This document shows positions 1-6,940 of a stretch of 64,000 nucleotides of DNA, one piece after another (position 1 is the stretch's first letter; every line of letters starts with the position of its first letter). The notes under the pieces were generated by a model that was given only the letters and a program-made list of their open reading frames with translations, was not told the DNA's origin and searched no databases. Source of the stretch: CAVTWJ01 sp964525605. GTDB lineage: Bacteria > Oederibacteriota > Muellerivitia > Muellerivitales > Muellerivitaceae. Both the position numbers and the translations under genes were made by a program. Where the stretch lies: assembly GCA_964525605.1 (NCBI GenBank), contig CAZGKT010000004.1:1-64000 (forward strand), read 5' to 3'.

Positions 1-83
1 AGCCCTTCGCCCATCCCTATCGAAAAGACTTCCCTAGATCCCTTGGGTTTGATCTGTTGAAAAGAATAACAGGTACGCCTCAT
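1..83 (-). CDS. possible start of a further gene, cut by the window edge
   Basis: An ATG at 83-81 overlaps the TAA of the preceding gene by one base (TAATG), and the frame stays open for 27 codons to the window edge. The peptide starts MRRTCYSFQQIKPKGSRE and I do not recognise it. There is no strong ribosome binding site. The start lies 15 bases beyond the leftmost copy of the 30-nt palindrome, so it would be the next gene of the palindrome-separated array. It is too short to be certain that it is coding. Confidence 0.25.
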   Translation of the reverse strand, partial: MRRTCYSFQQIKPKGSREVFSIGMGEG

Positions 84-376
84 TAACCATAATCGCCTTG
101 TCTACTCCGGGTCCCCGAATTGGACAATAAATAATGGATAATGGTGGCCAGACCCCGATGCGCTATCAAAAGCGCTAAAAATAACTTCCATTTTTTTGTT
201 TGTAAATAAAGGGTCAAGAAATGGGCGAGAAGGGTGTAATACAAAAAAAGAAAAAACAATTCGAGAAGCTCAACAATCGCGCAGTCCCAGCCAGCGAGTA
301 CATTTACACAATAATAAACAATATATAAAGGTCCAATAAATAAACTTTGCAGCTCAACAAGAAAATCAGCCTTCAT
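83..376 (-). CDS. small hypothetical membrane protein (cassette A)
   Basis: This protein of about 97 residues starts at the ATG MKADFLVELQ; a TTG start 27 bases upstream is less likely. It is AT-rich and strongly hydrophobic, with about three membrane-spanning stretches (for example LFFLFLYYTLLAHFLTLYL and a following LFLALLIAHRG segment). I recognise no family. The last residues (SNSGTRSRQ) are encoded by the palindromic repeat at 98-127, so the repeat supplies the C-terminus and the gene probably ended differently before the repeat was placed there. It is the last complete unit of the array in the direction of transcription. Confidence 0.5.
   Translation of the reverse strand: MKADFLVELQSLFIGPLYIVYYCVNVLAGWDCAIVELLELFFLFLYYTLLAHFLTLYLQTKKWKLFLALLIAHRGLATIIHYLLSNSGTRSRQGDYG
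98..127 (+). repeat. 30-nt palindromic spacer repeat, copy 1
   Basis: This is the most degenerate of ten copies: the core CCGGGTCCCCG and right end TGGACAA are kept, but the right arm reads GAATTGGACAA. It lies inside the 3' end of the small membrane-protein gene and codes for its last residues. It has the same orientation as the other nine copies (GGGTCCCC on the plus strand). Confidence 0.85.
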
Positions 377-501
377 AGTAACATAAATAATCCCAGTTAT
401 CAAAAATCCAACCTACAGATTCATATACCAAATATTTTTGATTCTGGAATTCATCGTAAGATACACCTCCCTACATTAGACAACAAATTCAGTAGTTTTC
501 T

Positions 502-531
502 TTGTCCACGACGGGTCCCCGTAGTGGACAA
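502..531 (+). repeat. 30-nt palindromic spacer repeat, copy 2
   Basis: This copy has left arm TTGTCCACGACGGG, a TC centre and right arm CCCGTAGTGGACAA, an almost perfect 14-bp stem. It lies 40 bases after the stop of the TPR protein gene (in the direction of transcription) and upstream of the small membrane-protein gene. No T tract follows, so it is not an ordinary intrinsic terminator. Confidence 0.95.
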
Positions 532-571
532 CAAAAATAACTATCATTTTTTAAAAAAGCTTCTTACAACT

Positions 572-2416
572 CTAATTTTTAATCGCATCTTGATAAGCAT
601 TTTCGTAAGTTTCTTTAGCGCCCTTTGTTTCTTGTAGGGTCCCATTCCGCACGGGATTACAGTTATAAAACCAAAAAATAACTCTTTTTTTGAAATGATT
701 TATTTGTTCCAAGTTTAAATTTATTTTTTTCTGTTGTTGAAATGAATCAACTAAACCTTGGGCCAAAACATCGGGATCAGTCTTCTCAAAGGTCCCACGC
801 TCCATCCCCATCCATCCACCACAAACTTTAAATGCAATAAACGCCTCTTCTTCCAACCATTCTCGAAATTCCGGTTCTTTACTACCCGAAATCACTCTCA
901 AGTTGTGAGATTCCAGTATACATTTTTTGTTTACATCATCATATTTCGCGTTAATTTCATCCGCACAATGCGGGTTTCTTGCCAGACTCCCATTCGTACC
1001 CAATTGTGCAGACTCATCACCAAGATGGTTTAAATTACGGATCATCGAATTCAATTCGACTATTTCTGAAATAATTGAACTTTCGTAATGTAACTGGTGT
1101 TTTAAAATTTCAATTTCCTCATCACTTAAACCATCAGAAAAAAAGCCACGCCAAATAAATTCTATTTCACGAAACCATTTTTCATCGCCGTCAGCACAGA
1201 ACTGTTTCTGACCCCACTTTATCTGGCCAATAAAATTTATTAACTTTTTAAATTGGGGGTCTTCTTCCATCTCCTTTTTCTTACGCGGATTCAAATCGGC
1301 TGTTTTTTGCATTTGTAGAACGGCGTCTTCTTTTCTGCCCTGAGCCCAGTAAACCAACGCCAAATTGTAGTGCGACATAATCAAACTGGGATTTATCTTA
1401 ATTGATTGTTCAAGATCCTTTTTCGCGTCATCCAGTTGTCCATTTCTAAATTCCGAATAACCCAATAGGCCATAGGCTTCAGCGTTATTGGAATCGATTT
1501 GAATTGCCTTCTGGTATAGGGCTATGGCTTCGGGGTAGTTATGCTGTAAATAGGCGGTCTTGCCATTATTGATGAAATCTTCGGCAGTTGTACCTTTAGT
1601 GACAACCATGGCCGGCTCTTCCCATTTATAAAAAACGTTGTCTGAATCCCCGCTGGTGATCTGATAATTCTTATTCTTCACAATATCGTAAATGTGAAGT
1701 TGGTCCCTTCGCCAATCTCCCCAAAAACCATCCATCCAAACCGCCCAGTTGCCATTAGGGCTCAAGAACAAATCTTGCCCCGTACCCACGTTGATGAAAG
1801 TTTTTGCCGTCGGATCGAATTGCCAATAGATAAACTGCCTGTCAGTAGAGGTTCCTATGCAAATGGTAATGTAAAAAAGATCCCGGACAGGATTCCAATC
1901 CACGCCCTCCCACCACCAATGGTCCGAATCATCGGGACCTCCACTGTCGGGGATCATGATATTTTGTGGAACCGCATTGTTTCCCTCATAAAGATGAAGG
2001 ACGAAATCTCCCGTATCCGTGCTTTGATGGATCGACCATTTTTGGGAGGGGGAAGTTAGGATATCCAGCCCAATCCCTATCCCTTTTGGGGTTCCACCGC
2101 CTGGGTTTATATTCGTCACCCAATTTTCATAAGTCTCGGTTGGGTTTTTCTCTTCCGTGTAGGCCCCATTTCCATACACCCTGAACAATTTATAATGGGT
2201 TTTCTTGTCTTTTTGATATTCCCTGCGCCAAATGTAAAAAGACGGTATGGCGGGTTGATCCTTGGACAGGGCCCCTGATAGTGGCTGGATGGTTTGGCTG
2301 GGAGTGAGAGGCCCAACCGTTGGAGTTACCGTTAAGGCGTCTTCTGCCTGAAGTGCAATAGATTTAGTAAATGCTAGAATCAAGAAAAGGAATACAAAAA
2401 CTAGATTCAACCGCAT
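572..2416 (-). CDS. secreted beta-propeller/TPR protein (cassette B)
   Basis: This 614-residue protein has a clear signal peptide (hydrophobic VFVFLFLILAFTKSIALQA, cleavage near residue 23). Residues about 50-270 are rich in Trp, Gly and Asp and contain phrases such as LFLSPNGNWAVWMDG and DWNPVRDLFYITI, typical of WD40-like/TolB-type beta-propeller blades. Residues about 280-385 form three TPR units (NGKTAYLQHNYPEAIALYQK, then AYGLLGYSEFRNGQLDDAKK and SHYNLALVYWAQGRKEDAV). The C-terminal 220 residues contain several cysteines and are unrecognised. It is probably periplasmic or surface-exposed and acts in protein-protein contact. It is AT-rich compared with the housekeeping genes and is bracketed by palindrome copies 2 and 3. 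Confidence 0.75.
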   Translation of the reverse strand: MRLNLVFVFLFLILAFTKSIALQAEDALTVTPTVGPLTPSQTIQPLSGALSKDQPAIPSFYIWRREYQKDKKTHYKLFRVYGNGAYTEEKNPTETYENWVTNINPGGGTPKGIGIGLDILTSPSQKWSIHQSTDTGDFVLHLYEGNNAVPQNIMIPDSGGPDDSDHWWWEGVDWNPVRDLFYITICIGTSTDRQFIYWQFDPTAKTFINVGTGQDLFLSPNGNWAVWMDGFWGDWRRDQLHIYDIVKNKNYQITSGDSDNVFYKWEEPAMVVTKGTTAEDFINNGKTAYLQHNYPEAIALYQKAIQIDSNNAEAYGLLGYSEFRNGQLDDAKKDLEQSIKINPSLIMSHYNLALVYWAQGRKEDAVLQMQKTADLNPRKKKEMEEDPQFKKLINFIGQIKWGQKQFCADGDEKWFREIEFIWRGFFSDGLSDEEIEILKHQLHYESSIISEIVELNSMIRNLNHLGDESAQLGTNGSLARNPHCADEINAKYDDVNKKCILESHNLRVISGSKEPEFREWLEEEAFIAFKVCGGWMGMERGTFEKTDPDVLAQGLVDSFQQQKKINLNLEQINHFKKRVIFWFYNCNPVRNGTLQETKGAKETYENAYQDAIKN

Positions 2417-2461
2417 AGAATTTGGCCTCCAAATTATTTTTAATCAAAATAACGAATTTCT

Positions 2462-2491
2462 TTTTTCACACCGGGTCCCCGCCGTGGACAA
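2462..2491 (+). repeat. 30-nt palindromic spacer repeat, copy 3
   Basis: The core CCGGGTCCCC and right arm GCCGTGGACAA are intact. The outer left arm has degenerated to TTTTTCACA, so only the inner stem can form. It lies between the gene ending at 2516 and the gene starting at 2416. Confidence 0.93.
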
Positions 2492-2515
2492 CCTTTTCAT
2501 TTTGTTAATCAATAA

Positions 2516-2968
2516 TTACAACTTACTCAAGATGCCAAGTAATTTTGCTCTTTCTGGCTCAAAATAAAACAACTCAAAAGAATTAATATTTTCAGGCCAA
2601 GATTCTTCGTAAGAGTAACCCTCGAGCTGATAAAGATATCCTGATTTTAAAAACAAAAGAAAACCAGCCCCTGAATGAAGTTCAGGAATTTTCGCACCCA
2701 CGTCCCCAAAAATGGCACTCTCAATTTTCATTGGTACAATTGGGACTGAGGGTGCAGTGGAAGGCAAAAAAAACTTGGTAAAGAAACCCACGCCAGTCAT
2801 TCTTCGTTCTAAAACAGACATTACTTTAATTTGTTCTCGTAATATATTTTGTACCGGATGATCACCAGTACATATTTTTTCCAATACTGCTTTTTCCAGC
2901 GGATGTAGCGTAAGGATATTAATCACCTCATTACTTTTACCGTCTGAATCTAAATATTCTTTGTCCAC
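2516..2968 (-). CDS. conserved hypothetical protein (cassette C)
   Basis: This is a soluble protein of 136-164 residues depending on the start. The core begins LTLHPLEKAVLEKICTGDHP and continues with RMTGVGFFTKF, IFGDVGAKIPELHSGAGFLL and LEGYSYEESWPENI. From memory this is a small widespread family of unknown function found scattered in many bacteria, with the same GDHP, TGVGFFT and GAGF-LEG blocks. The start is uncertain. A GTG at 3010 would overlap the upstream gene and translate through palindrome copy 4. A GTG at 2968 lies inside the palindrome, which itself supplies an AGGGGA-like ribosome binding site. A GTG at 2926 begins just before the conserved core. The 2968 start is given here. 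Confidence 0.65.
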   Translation of the reverse strand: MDKEYLDSDGKSNEVINILTLHPLEKAVLEKICTGDHPVQNILREQIKVMSVLERRMTGVGFFTKFFLPSTAPSVPIVPMKIESAIFGDVGAKIPELHSGAGFLLFLKSGYLYQLEGYSYEESWPENINSFELFYFEPERAKLLGILSKL

Positions 2969-2990
2969 TACGGGTCCCCTTCGTGGACAA
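2961..2990 (+). repeat. 30-nt palindromic spacer repeat, copy 4
   Basis: This copy has left arm TTGTCCACTACGGG, a TC centre and right arm CCCTTCGTGGACAA. It lies 16 bases after the stop of the membrane-protein gene at 3007 and at the very beginning of the next reading frame, where its minus strand offers both a purine-rich ribosome binding site and a GTG start. Confidence 0.95.
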
Positions 2991-3006
2991 GATTCAGCAG
3001 ATGTTT

Positions 3007-3396
3007 TCACTTTTTGCTTAAATGGTCTGAATAAGTAATATTCTTGATGCTAGTGAAAAACAGTATTTTTATCCCTAATAACCCGATTGAAAAAAGACAA
3101 AAAATAAACAAAACAGTAAACCGAAAAACAATATCCATAGATCCTAAGCCGCATAAAACAAATACCTTATAGAGAGCAATTGTTAATATTGGTGTTATAA
3201 AAAGCCAGGTGATAAATATTGACCAGTCCCACTTTTTGGTTTCTAGCAGAATCAATTCATAAATAGAAGTGATAAGAAAAATCAAAGTGTAAGCAAAAGT
3301 GACTTCAAGATTTTTGTCTAGATGGTAAATATGGGTTACCAGTTCAGAAATTGAAATAATAAGAATGGACAAGAGAACTAAATAACGAATTCTCAT
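3007..3396 (-). CDS. hypothetical four-helix membrane protein (cassette D)
   Basis: This AT-rich gene encodes about 129 residues from MRIRYLVLLSIL. That ATG has AGAAAGG nine bases upstream and is preferred over an ATG 57 bases further upstream. Four hydrophobic segments are visible (residues about 5-20, 35-52, 60-78 and 92-115), with a short polar tail ending SDHLSKK. I recognise no family. It is bracketed by palindrome copies 4 and 5, with a 104-base leader between copy 5 and the start. Confidence 0.6.
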   Translation of the reverse strand: MRIRYLVLLSILIISISELVTHIYHLDKNLEVTFAYTLIFLITSIYELILLETKKWDWSIFITWLFITPILTIALYKVFVLCGLGSMDIVFRFTVLFIFCLFSIGLLGIKILFFTSIKNITYSDHLSKK

Positions 3397-3498
3397 TATT
3401 TTAAACCTTTCTATATTTTCTAAAATCAAACTAAACCAAAAAAGGGTCGACAATTTGAACCATTAAAAAAGGTGCCCCACCAGTACCCTTTATTTATT

Positions 3499-3528
3499 TT
3501 GTCCACGACGGGTCCCCGTCGTGGATAT
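3499..3528 (+). repeat. 30-nt palindromic spacer repeat, copy 5
   Basis: This copy is a near-perfect inner palindrome: TTGTCCACGACGGG, TC, then CCCGTCGTGG. Only the outermost right bases differ (ATAT instead of ACAA). It lies between the 63-residue membrane-protein gene and the four-helix membrane-protein gene. Confidence 0.95.
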
Positions 3529-3570
3529 CTCTGATGTTTCACTACCCGCTTCTAGAATTAGAAAATAATT

Positions 3571-3762
3571 CTATTCCGGTTTTTTCTTGCCGAACGTGAT
3601 CGTTCCGCTAGCGGCATAAAGTGCAAAAAATAAAGCACCGATCACACTTGTTGTCGGCAGAAATACTTCTAGTAAAAAAATAGGATGACCCAGGAAATAA
3701 TAAAAACTATAAATGCAAACAGGCGATAATAGACCGGATAAAATTCTTAAAACATTAACCAT
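3571..3762 (-). CDS. 63-residue hypothetical membrane protein (cassette E)
   Basis: This very small protein has two predicted membrane helices (residues about 4-24 and 28-52) and a basic tail, FGKKKPE. The ATG MVNVLRILSG is the only reasonable start. No family is recognised. Its position alone between palindrome copies 5 and 6, in the same direction as all other units, supports it being a real cassette gene rather than a chance frame. Confidence 0.5.
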   Translation of the reverse strand: MVNVLRILSGLLSPVCIYSFYYFLGHPIFLLEVFLPTTSVIGALFFALYAASGTITFGKKKPE

Positions 3763-3837
3763 TCTTTAATGCACCTCGCAAATCCGCTTACATTAAATTT
3801 TGCTCTTTACCACATTACCCCAATAATTCAAAAACCG

Positions 3838-3867
3838 TTGTTCACTCCGGGTCCCCGCCGTGGACAA
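3838..3867 (+). repeat. 30-nt palindromic spacer repeat, copy 6
   Basis: This copy has left arm TTGTTCACTCCGGG, a TC centre and right arm CCCGCCGTGGACAA. It lies 112 bases beyond the stop of the RDD gene, the longest gene-to-repeat distance in the array. Confidence 0.95.
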
Positions 3868-3979
3868 ACCACAGTATCAAACAAGAGTCAACAAACCCGA
3901 CTACCCACTTTATTCGGAATGGATTTGGTTGTCCCGGTTTCTTCGTTTTCTTTTTTGCCGATTTAAATCCGAGCCGACC

Positions 3980-4432
3980 TCATCCATTGCCTACGAAGGT
4001 ATCCGCGATCTTGTCATGCCAGGTCTGGGATTTCTCGTCCCAGATCATCCACAAACAACCGATACATAGGGCCGCCAAGGATAAAACCTTGCTGCACGCA
4101 CGGACCAGGGCTTTCACCCAATCCAAATTTTCGCCTGATACGGTCGTGACCCGGATGCCCATTATTTTTTTACCAATGGTATGTCCATTCCAATTGGAAA
4201 CCAAAATCGTCTCATAAAGCACCCATAGCGCGCTGAGCCCAAAATTATGGGTTCCGCCCCCAATAGCCCCGAAGATAAAACTGTCGATCAAAAACGCAAC
4301 AACCCTTTGAAAAAAACCCGCCTTTTTCATTGCCATCGGCCCGCTTTCGGCATTCTGCGTGTCCGACCGGTTACCGGTAGTTTCATTGACCACCTGTTCG
4401 TATTCTTGGTCAAGGCCCAACTTTTTACCCAT
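3980..4432 (-). CDS. RDD family membrane protein (cassette F)
   Basis: This protein of about 150 residues starts at MGKKLGLDQEYE, chosen because GGAGG lies eight bases upstream; a longer frame upstream has no such site. The C-terminal half is an RDD domain: GFFQRVVAFLIDSFIFG carries the Arg-Asp pair, NGHTIGKKIMGIRV is the typical second block, and DEKSQTWHDKIADT gives the terminal Asp signature. Two to three membrane helices are present. RDD proteins are membrane proteins of mostly unknown function; some have been linked to ion exchange. It is flanked by palindrome copies 6 and 7. Confidence 0.85.
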   Translation of the reverse strand: MGKKLGLDQEYEQVVNETTGNRSDTQNAESGPMAMKKAGFFQRVVAFLIDSFIFGAIGGGTHNFGLSALWVLYETILVSNWNGHTIGKKIMGIRVTTVSGENLDWVKALVRACSKVLSLAALCIGCLWMIWDEKSQTWHDKIADTFVGNG

Positions 4433-4549
4433 ATCATTACCCTCCATGAGATTTAATCGGAGAAAACCAACCCTGGTACAACCCTTAAATCTGCCTCTGA
4501 TCCGAGTAATAGGTCCCAACGTCTATTTCTACTTTTGATGGTAAATGCT

Positions 4550-4579
4550 CTGTTCAATCCGGGTCCCCGTCGTGGACAC
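4550..4579 (+). repeat. 30-nt palindromic spacer repeat, copy 7
   Basis: This copy has left arm CTGTTCAATCCGGG, a TC centre and right arm CCCGTCGTGGACAC. It lies between the RDD gene start (119 bases away) and the stop of the membrane beta-propeller gene (30 bases away). Confidence 0.93.
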
Positions 4580-4609
4580 CTAACGAACCCTGGCGTTGAT
4601 GTCAAAACT

Positions 4610-6082
4610 TTATCTTGTCCACTTGAAATCGAAAAGCATCGAGGGATTGATAATGTCCCTTTTGTCTGTATGGTCGGCATCTACGACAGCCAAGAACGAT
4701 TGTTCACCCATCGCGGCGTATTTCGGCAAGGCCAGTAGGAGCCGATGGCCGTCCGACGAAAGAGCAAATTCGGAATTTGGGTAATGGTCGAACAGAAGTC
4801 TTTCCTGACCAGTTTGAAGATTTCTTAACCAGATTTGGTTGTCGTAAAGGGCATTTTCCCGGATGAAGCCAATTTCCCCTGTCATGGAAACCACACAAGG
4901 ATACAAACCTTGGGCAATTGGTTTGACGGTCCTATTCGATAAGTCGAAGGCATAAATATTGATCGGGTATTTGTTTTTCTTTGTGTATGCCCGGCCCTGG
5001 GTGGAACTTGCGTGGTAATCCTCAGGGCTTTTCTCAAACCATGTTTCATCCTGAAGCGATGGAAAATATAAGGTCTTGGAATCATTGGACCAGGCCAATC
5101 CCTCACTCAACGCCATCCTGGGCACCCTCATTTCCAGGACACCGGTTCGAGTATCATTAATGGCGAGGACACAGGTATCCCCTAGGACGTAAACGGTTTT
5201 ATCATCCTTAGGCACAGCGGCCCAATGCTTGTATTCACAAGTCGCGAGGTGTTTCCGGTCGGGGGAAATCGAAACGCAGGTGAAGTTTCCTTTCAGCTGA
5301 CAAGTCACCTTGGATGCGTCCAGGTTCCATAGGGTTAAGGGCAATTTTTCGTCCCATTGCCCCGTCTTGGACAAATAACCCGCCAACAGATTTCCCTGTA
5401 TATCCCAGGATCGGTTCGAAACTCCGAGATGAATCTCCTTCAAGGTATCCCAGTTCCCAGTTATCCAACTATATTCCTTGACGGTGCTCTTCATACCTTC
5501 GAATTCAAGCGCGTAGATGGAGCCAGTTTGGTCCTTCAAGACTGATTTATCAGACCATTTCCGGGCGTTGAGCCGGTCTTCCAAACCCCCATACCAGAAA
5601 GCCCCAAAGATCAGCACAGCTTCCATGACGATAAAGGCGAGATAGCTGATGAAGTTGATCCCGAAAGAGATCCGGATGATTCGGAACCAGCCTTTCACTT
5701 CTCTACGGAAAAGATAGGCCAGAATGGGCGTCTCGACCACCAGGGTCAAAATGAACATCGGGAGCAACAGGGAAAAGGTATTTAGGAGTTGGTAACGAAT
5801 CGGGTCAGCCATCTGGTAGAGGTACAAAACAATTGAACCTGCGGCACTGGAGGACATATTGGCCAGGAAGGAACGCCAAAGGCACACATTGAAACGGACG
5901 GTCTTGACCCATTTATGGAGAAGGAAAGCTTCGATTAGGATGATGACGATCGTGATAATAACTGAAGATACCATCGTGTCAGGGGTAAACATGTTTGTAA
6001 TGGGCTCGATGGCGTCAGCGCGGCATGGTGCTGGTAGCATCCAAGGCAAGTAAAAGATAAGGAATGGTAATAATCGAATCAT
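4610..6082 (-). CDS. membrane-anchored beta-propeller protein (cassette G)
   Basis: This is a 490-residue protein. Residues 1-23 look like a signal peptide ending PAPCRADA. Residues about 38-175 contain four to five membrane helices. The C-terminal 300 residues are a WD40/TolB-like propeller with repeated blade phrases (LTLWNLDASKV, CVSISPDRKHLATCE, LAWSNDSKTLYFPSL, EFALSSDGHRLLLALP). This layout suggests a sensor or scaffold with an extracytoplasmic or cytoplasmic propeller; the function is unknown. Blade phrasing resembles the other propeller protein of this array without obvious sequence identity. A GAAAGAGAA site precedes the ATG. It is bracketed by palindrome copies 7 and 8. Confidence 0.7.
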   Translation of the reverse strand: MIRLLPFLIFYLPWMLPAPCRADAIEPITNMFTPDTMVSSVIITIVIILIEAFLLHKWVKTVRFNVCLWRSFLANMSSSAAGSIVLYLYQMADPIRYQLLNTFSLLLPMFILTLVVETPILAYLFRREVKGWFRIIRISFGINFISYLAFIVMEAVLIFGAFWYGGLEDRLNARKWSDKSVLKDQTGSIYALEFEGMKSTVKEYSWITGNWDTLKEIHLGVSNRSWDIQGNLLAGYLSKTGQWDEKLPLTLWNLDASKVTCQLKGNFTCVSISPDRKHLATCEYKHWAAVPKDDKTVYVLGDTCVLAINDTRTGVLEMRVPRMALSEGLAWSNDSKTLYFPSLQDETWFEKSPEDYHASSTQGRAYTKKNKYPINIYAFDLSNRTVKPIAQGLYPCVVSMTGEIGFIRENALYDNQIWLRNLQTGQERLLFDHYPNSEFALSSDGHRLLLALPKYAAMGEQSFLAVVDADHTDKRDIINPSMLFDFKWTR

Positions 6083-6135
6083 AAAATTCTCTTTCAGTAA
6101 AAAAGGTGCCTGGCCATCATTATCCTTTATTTTCG

Positions 6136-6165
6136 TTGTTCACTCTGGGTCCCCGTCGTGGACAA
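6136..6165 (+). repeat. 30-nt palindromic spacer repeat, copy 8
   Basis: This copy has left arm TTGTTCACTCTGGG, a TC centre and right arm CCCGTCGTGGACAA. It starts only five bases after the toxin stop codon (minus strand), the tightest gene-repeat junction of the array. Confidence 0.95.
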
Positions 6166-6170
6166 CTCGT

Positions 6171-6485
6171 TTATCCCTCAAAAGCGGAATCGTCCAAAAG
6201 GCGGGACCCATGTATGATTCGAAGGATCAATACTGTTTTTTGGGAAATCCGGAAAATCGTCCTGTAATCCCCATACAAAATATGCCGATAGGCGGTCCCT
6301 AATACTTCGTTCTCCGGAACCGAAGGACATCTTTCCGGGTATTGCTCCAAAGTGGTGATTTGTTGTTCAATTCGGGAAATGAACTTTGCCGCTTCCCGGG
6401 GACTGTCCTTGCCAATAAAATCCCAAATTTCCCTCAGATCGTCCTCGGCGGTCCGGGTGATCTTAACTTGATAACGAATGGGCAT
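6171..6485 (-). CDS. parE: ParE/RelE-superfamily toxin (cassette H, second gene)
   Basis: This toxin of about 104 residues starts at MPIRYQVKITRTAEDDLREI; an ATG 15 bases upstream is possible. The N-terminal block (TAEDDLREIWDFIGKDSP) and C-terminal YRTIFRISQKTVLILRIIHGSR are characteristic of the ParE branch of the RelE/ParE fold, including the late Arg and His-Gly-Arg. ParE toxins usually poison DNA gyrase, whereas RelE proteins cut ribosome-bound mRNA; the sequence alone favours ParE. It follows the antitoxin gene after about 60 bases and shares its cassette without an intervening palindrome. Confidence 0.88.
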   Translation of the reverse strand: MPIRYQVKITRTAEDDLREIWDFIGKDSPREAAKFISRIEQQITTLEQYPERCPSVPENEVLGTAYRHILYGDYRTIFRISQKTVLILRIIHGSRLLDDSAFEG

Positions 6486-6544
6486 GCGCTGATTCTCCAT
6501 AGGGTTTTAAGGAAATCAGTGCGATACCAACCTCTGTAAAAGCT

Positions 6545-6823
6545 TCATGTAAGGTTGGCACGCTTAAACTCTTTCAAGAAAGCACGTGCGGGGCGCACGC
6601 GATGGGCTGTCACATCTTTCTCGGCGGAGACCAATTCGCGCGCAAGATTCACCGCGTTCAAATAAACCTCATAGGATTTTGAATTCATTAAAACGGCATC
6701 CGCTTTTCCATTTACTGTCAAAACGACCGGCCGACCAGTCCGGTGGATTTGGTCCAATAGACTGCGGGTATTACGCTTCAAATCAGTCACCGACCTGATG
6801 TCCTCGGAAAATTTGATTCCCAT
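6545..6823 (-). CDS. Phd/YefM-type antitoxin (cassette H, first gene)
   Basis: This 92-residue protein has the Phd/YefM DNA-binding fold: IRSVTDLKRNTRSLLDQI, then GRPVVLTVNGKADAVLMNSKSYE. The C-terminal helix (ARAFLKEFKRANLT) is the expected toxin-binding tail. It lies upstream of the toxin, so both are transcribed together. An inverted repeat directly upstream (6852-6871) is a likely site for autorepression. Toxin-antitoxin pairs of this kind are frequent in integron cassette arrays, where they stabilise the array. Confidence 0.9.
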   Translation of the reverse strand: MGIKFSEDIRSVTDLKRNTRSLLDQIHRTGRPVVLTVNGKADAVLMNSKSYEVYLNAVNLARELVSAEKDVTAHRVRPARAFLKEFKRANLT

Positions 6824-6851
6824 AACCGCCCCCTAGAATAAGCATCTAATG

Positions 6852-6871
6852 TGGTGCTTAATTTAGCACCA
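6852..6871. promoter_or_regulatory. putative antitoxin operator (inverted repeat)
   Basis: TGGTGCT and AGCACCA form perfect 7-bp arms around TAATTT, about 30 bases upstream of the antitoxin start and overlapping where its promoter should be. The inference that Phd/YefM binds here is based on position and symmetry and on the known autoregulation of this family. Confidence 0.6.
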
Positions 6872-6897
6872 TTCAATTAAGACTACTAGCCCTTAAG

Positions 6898-6927
6898 GCG
6901 TCCATGCCGGGTCCCCGTCGTGGACAA
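6898..6927 (+). repeat. 30-nt palindromic spacer repeat, copy 9
   Basis: The right part (CCGGGTCCCC then GTCGTGGACAA) is intact; the outer left arm has drifted to GCGTCCATG. It lies between the toxin-antitoxin unit and the BamE-like lipoprotein gene, 14 bases from the latter's stop. Confidence 0.93.
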
Positions 6928-6940
6928 CTACTCATCCAAT

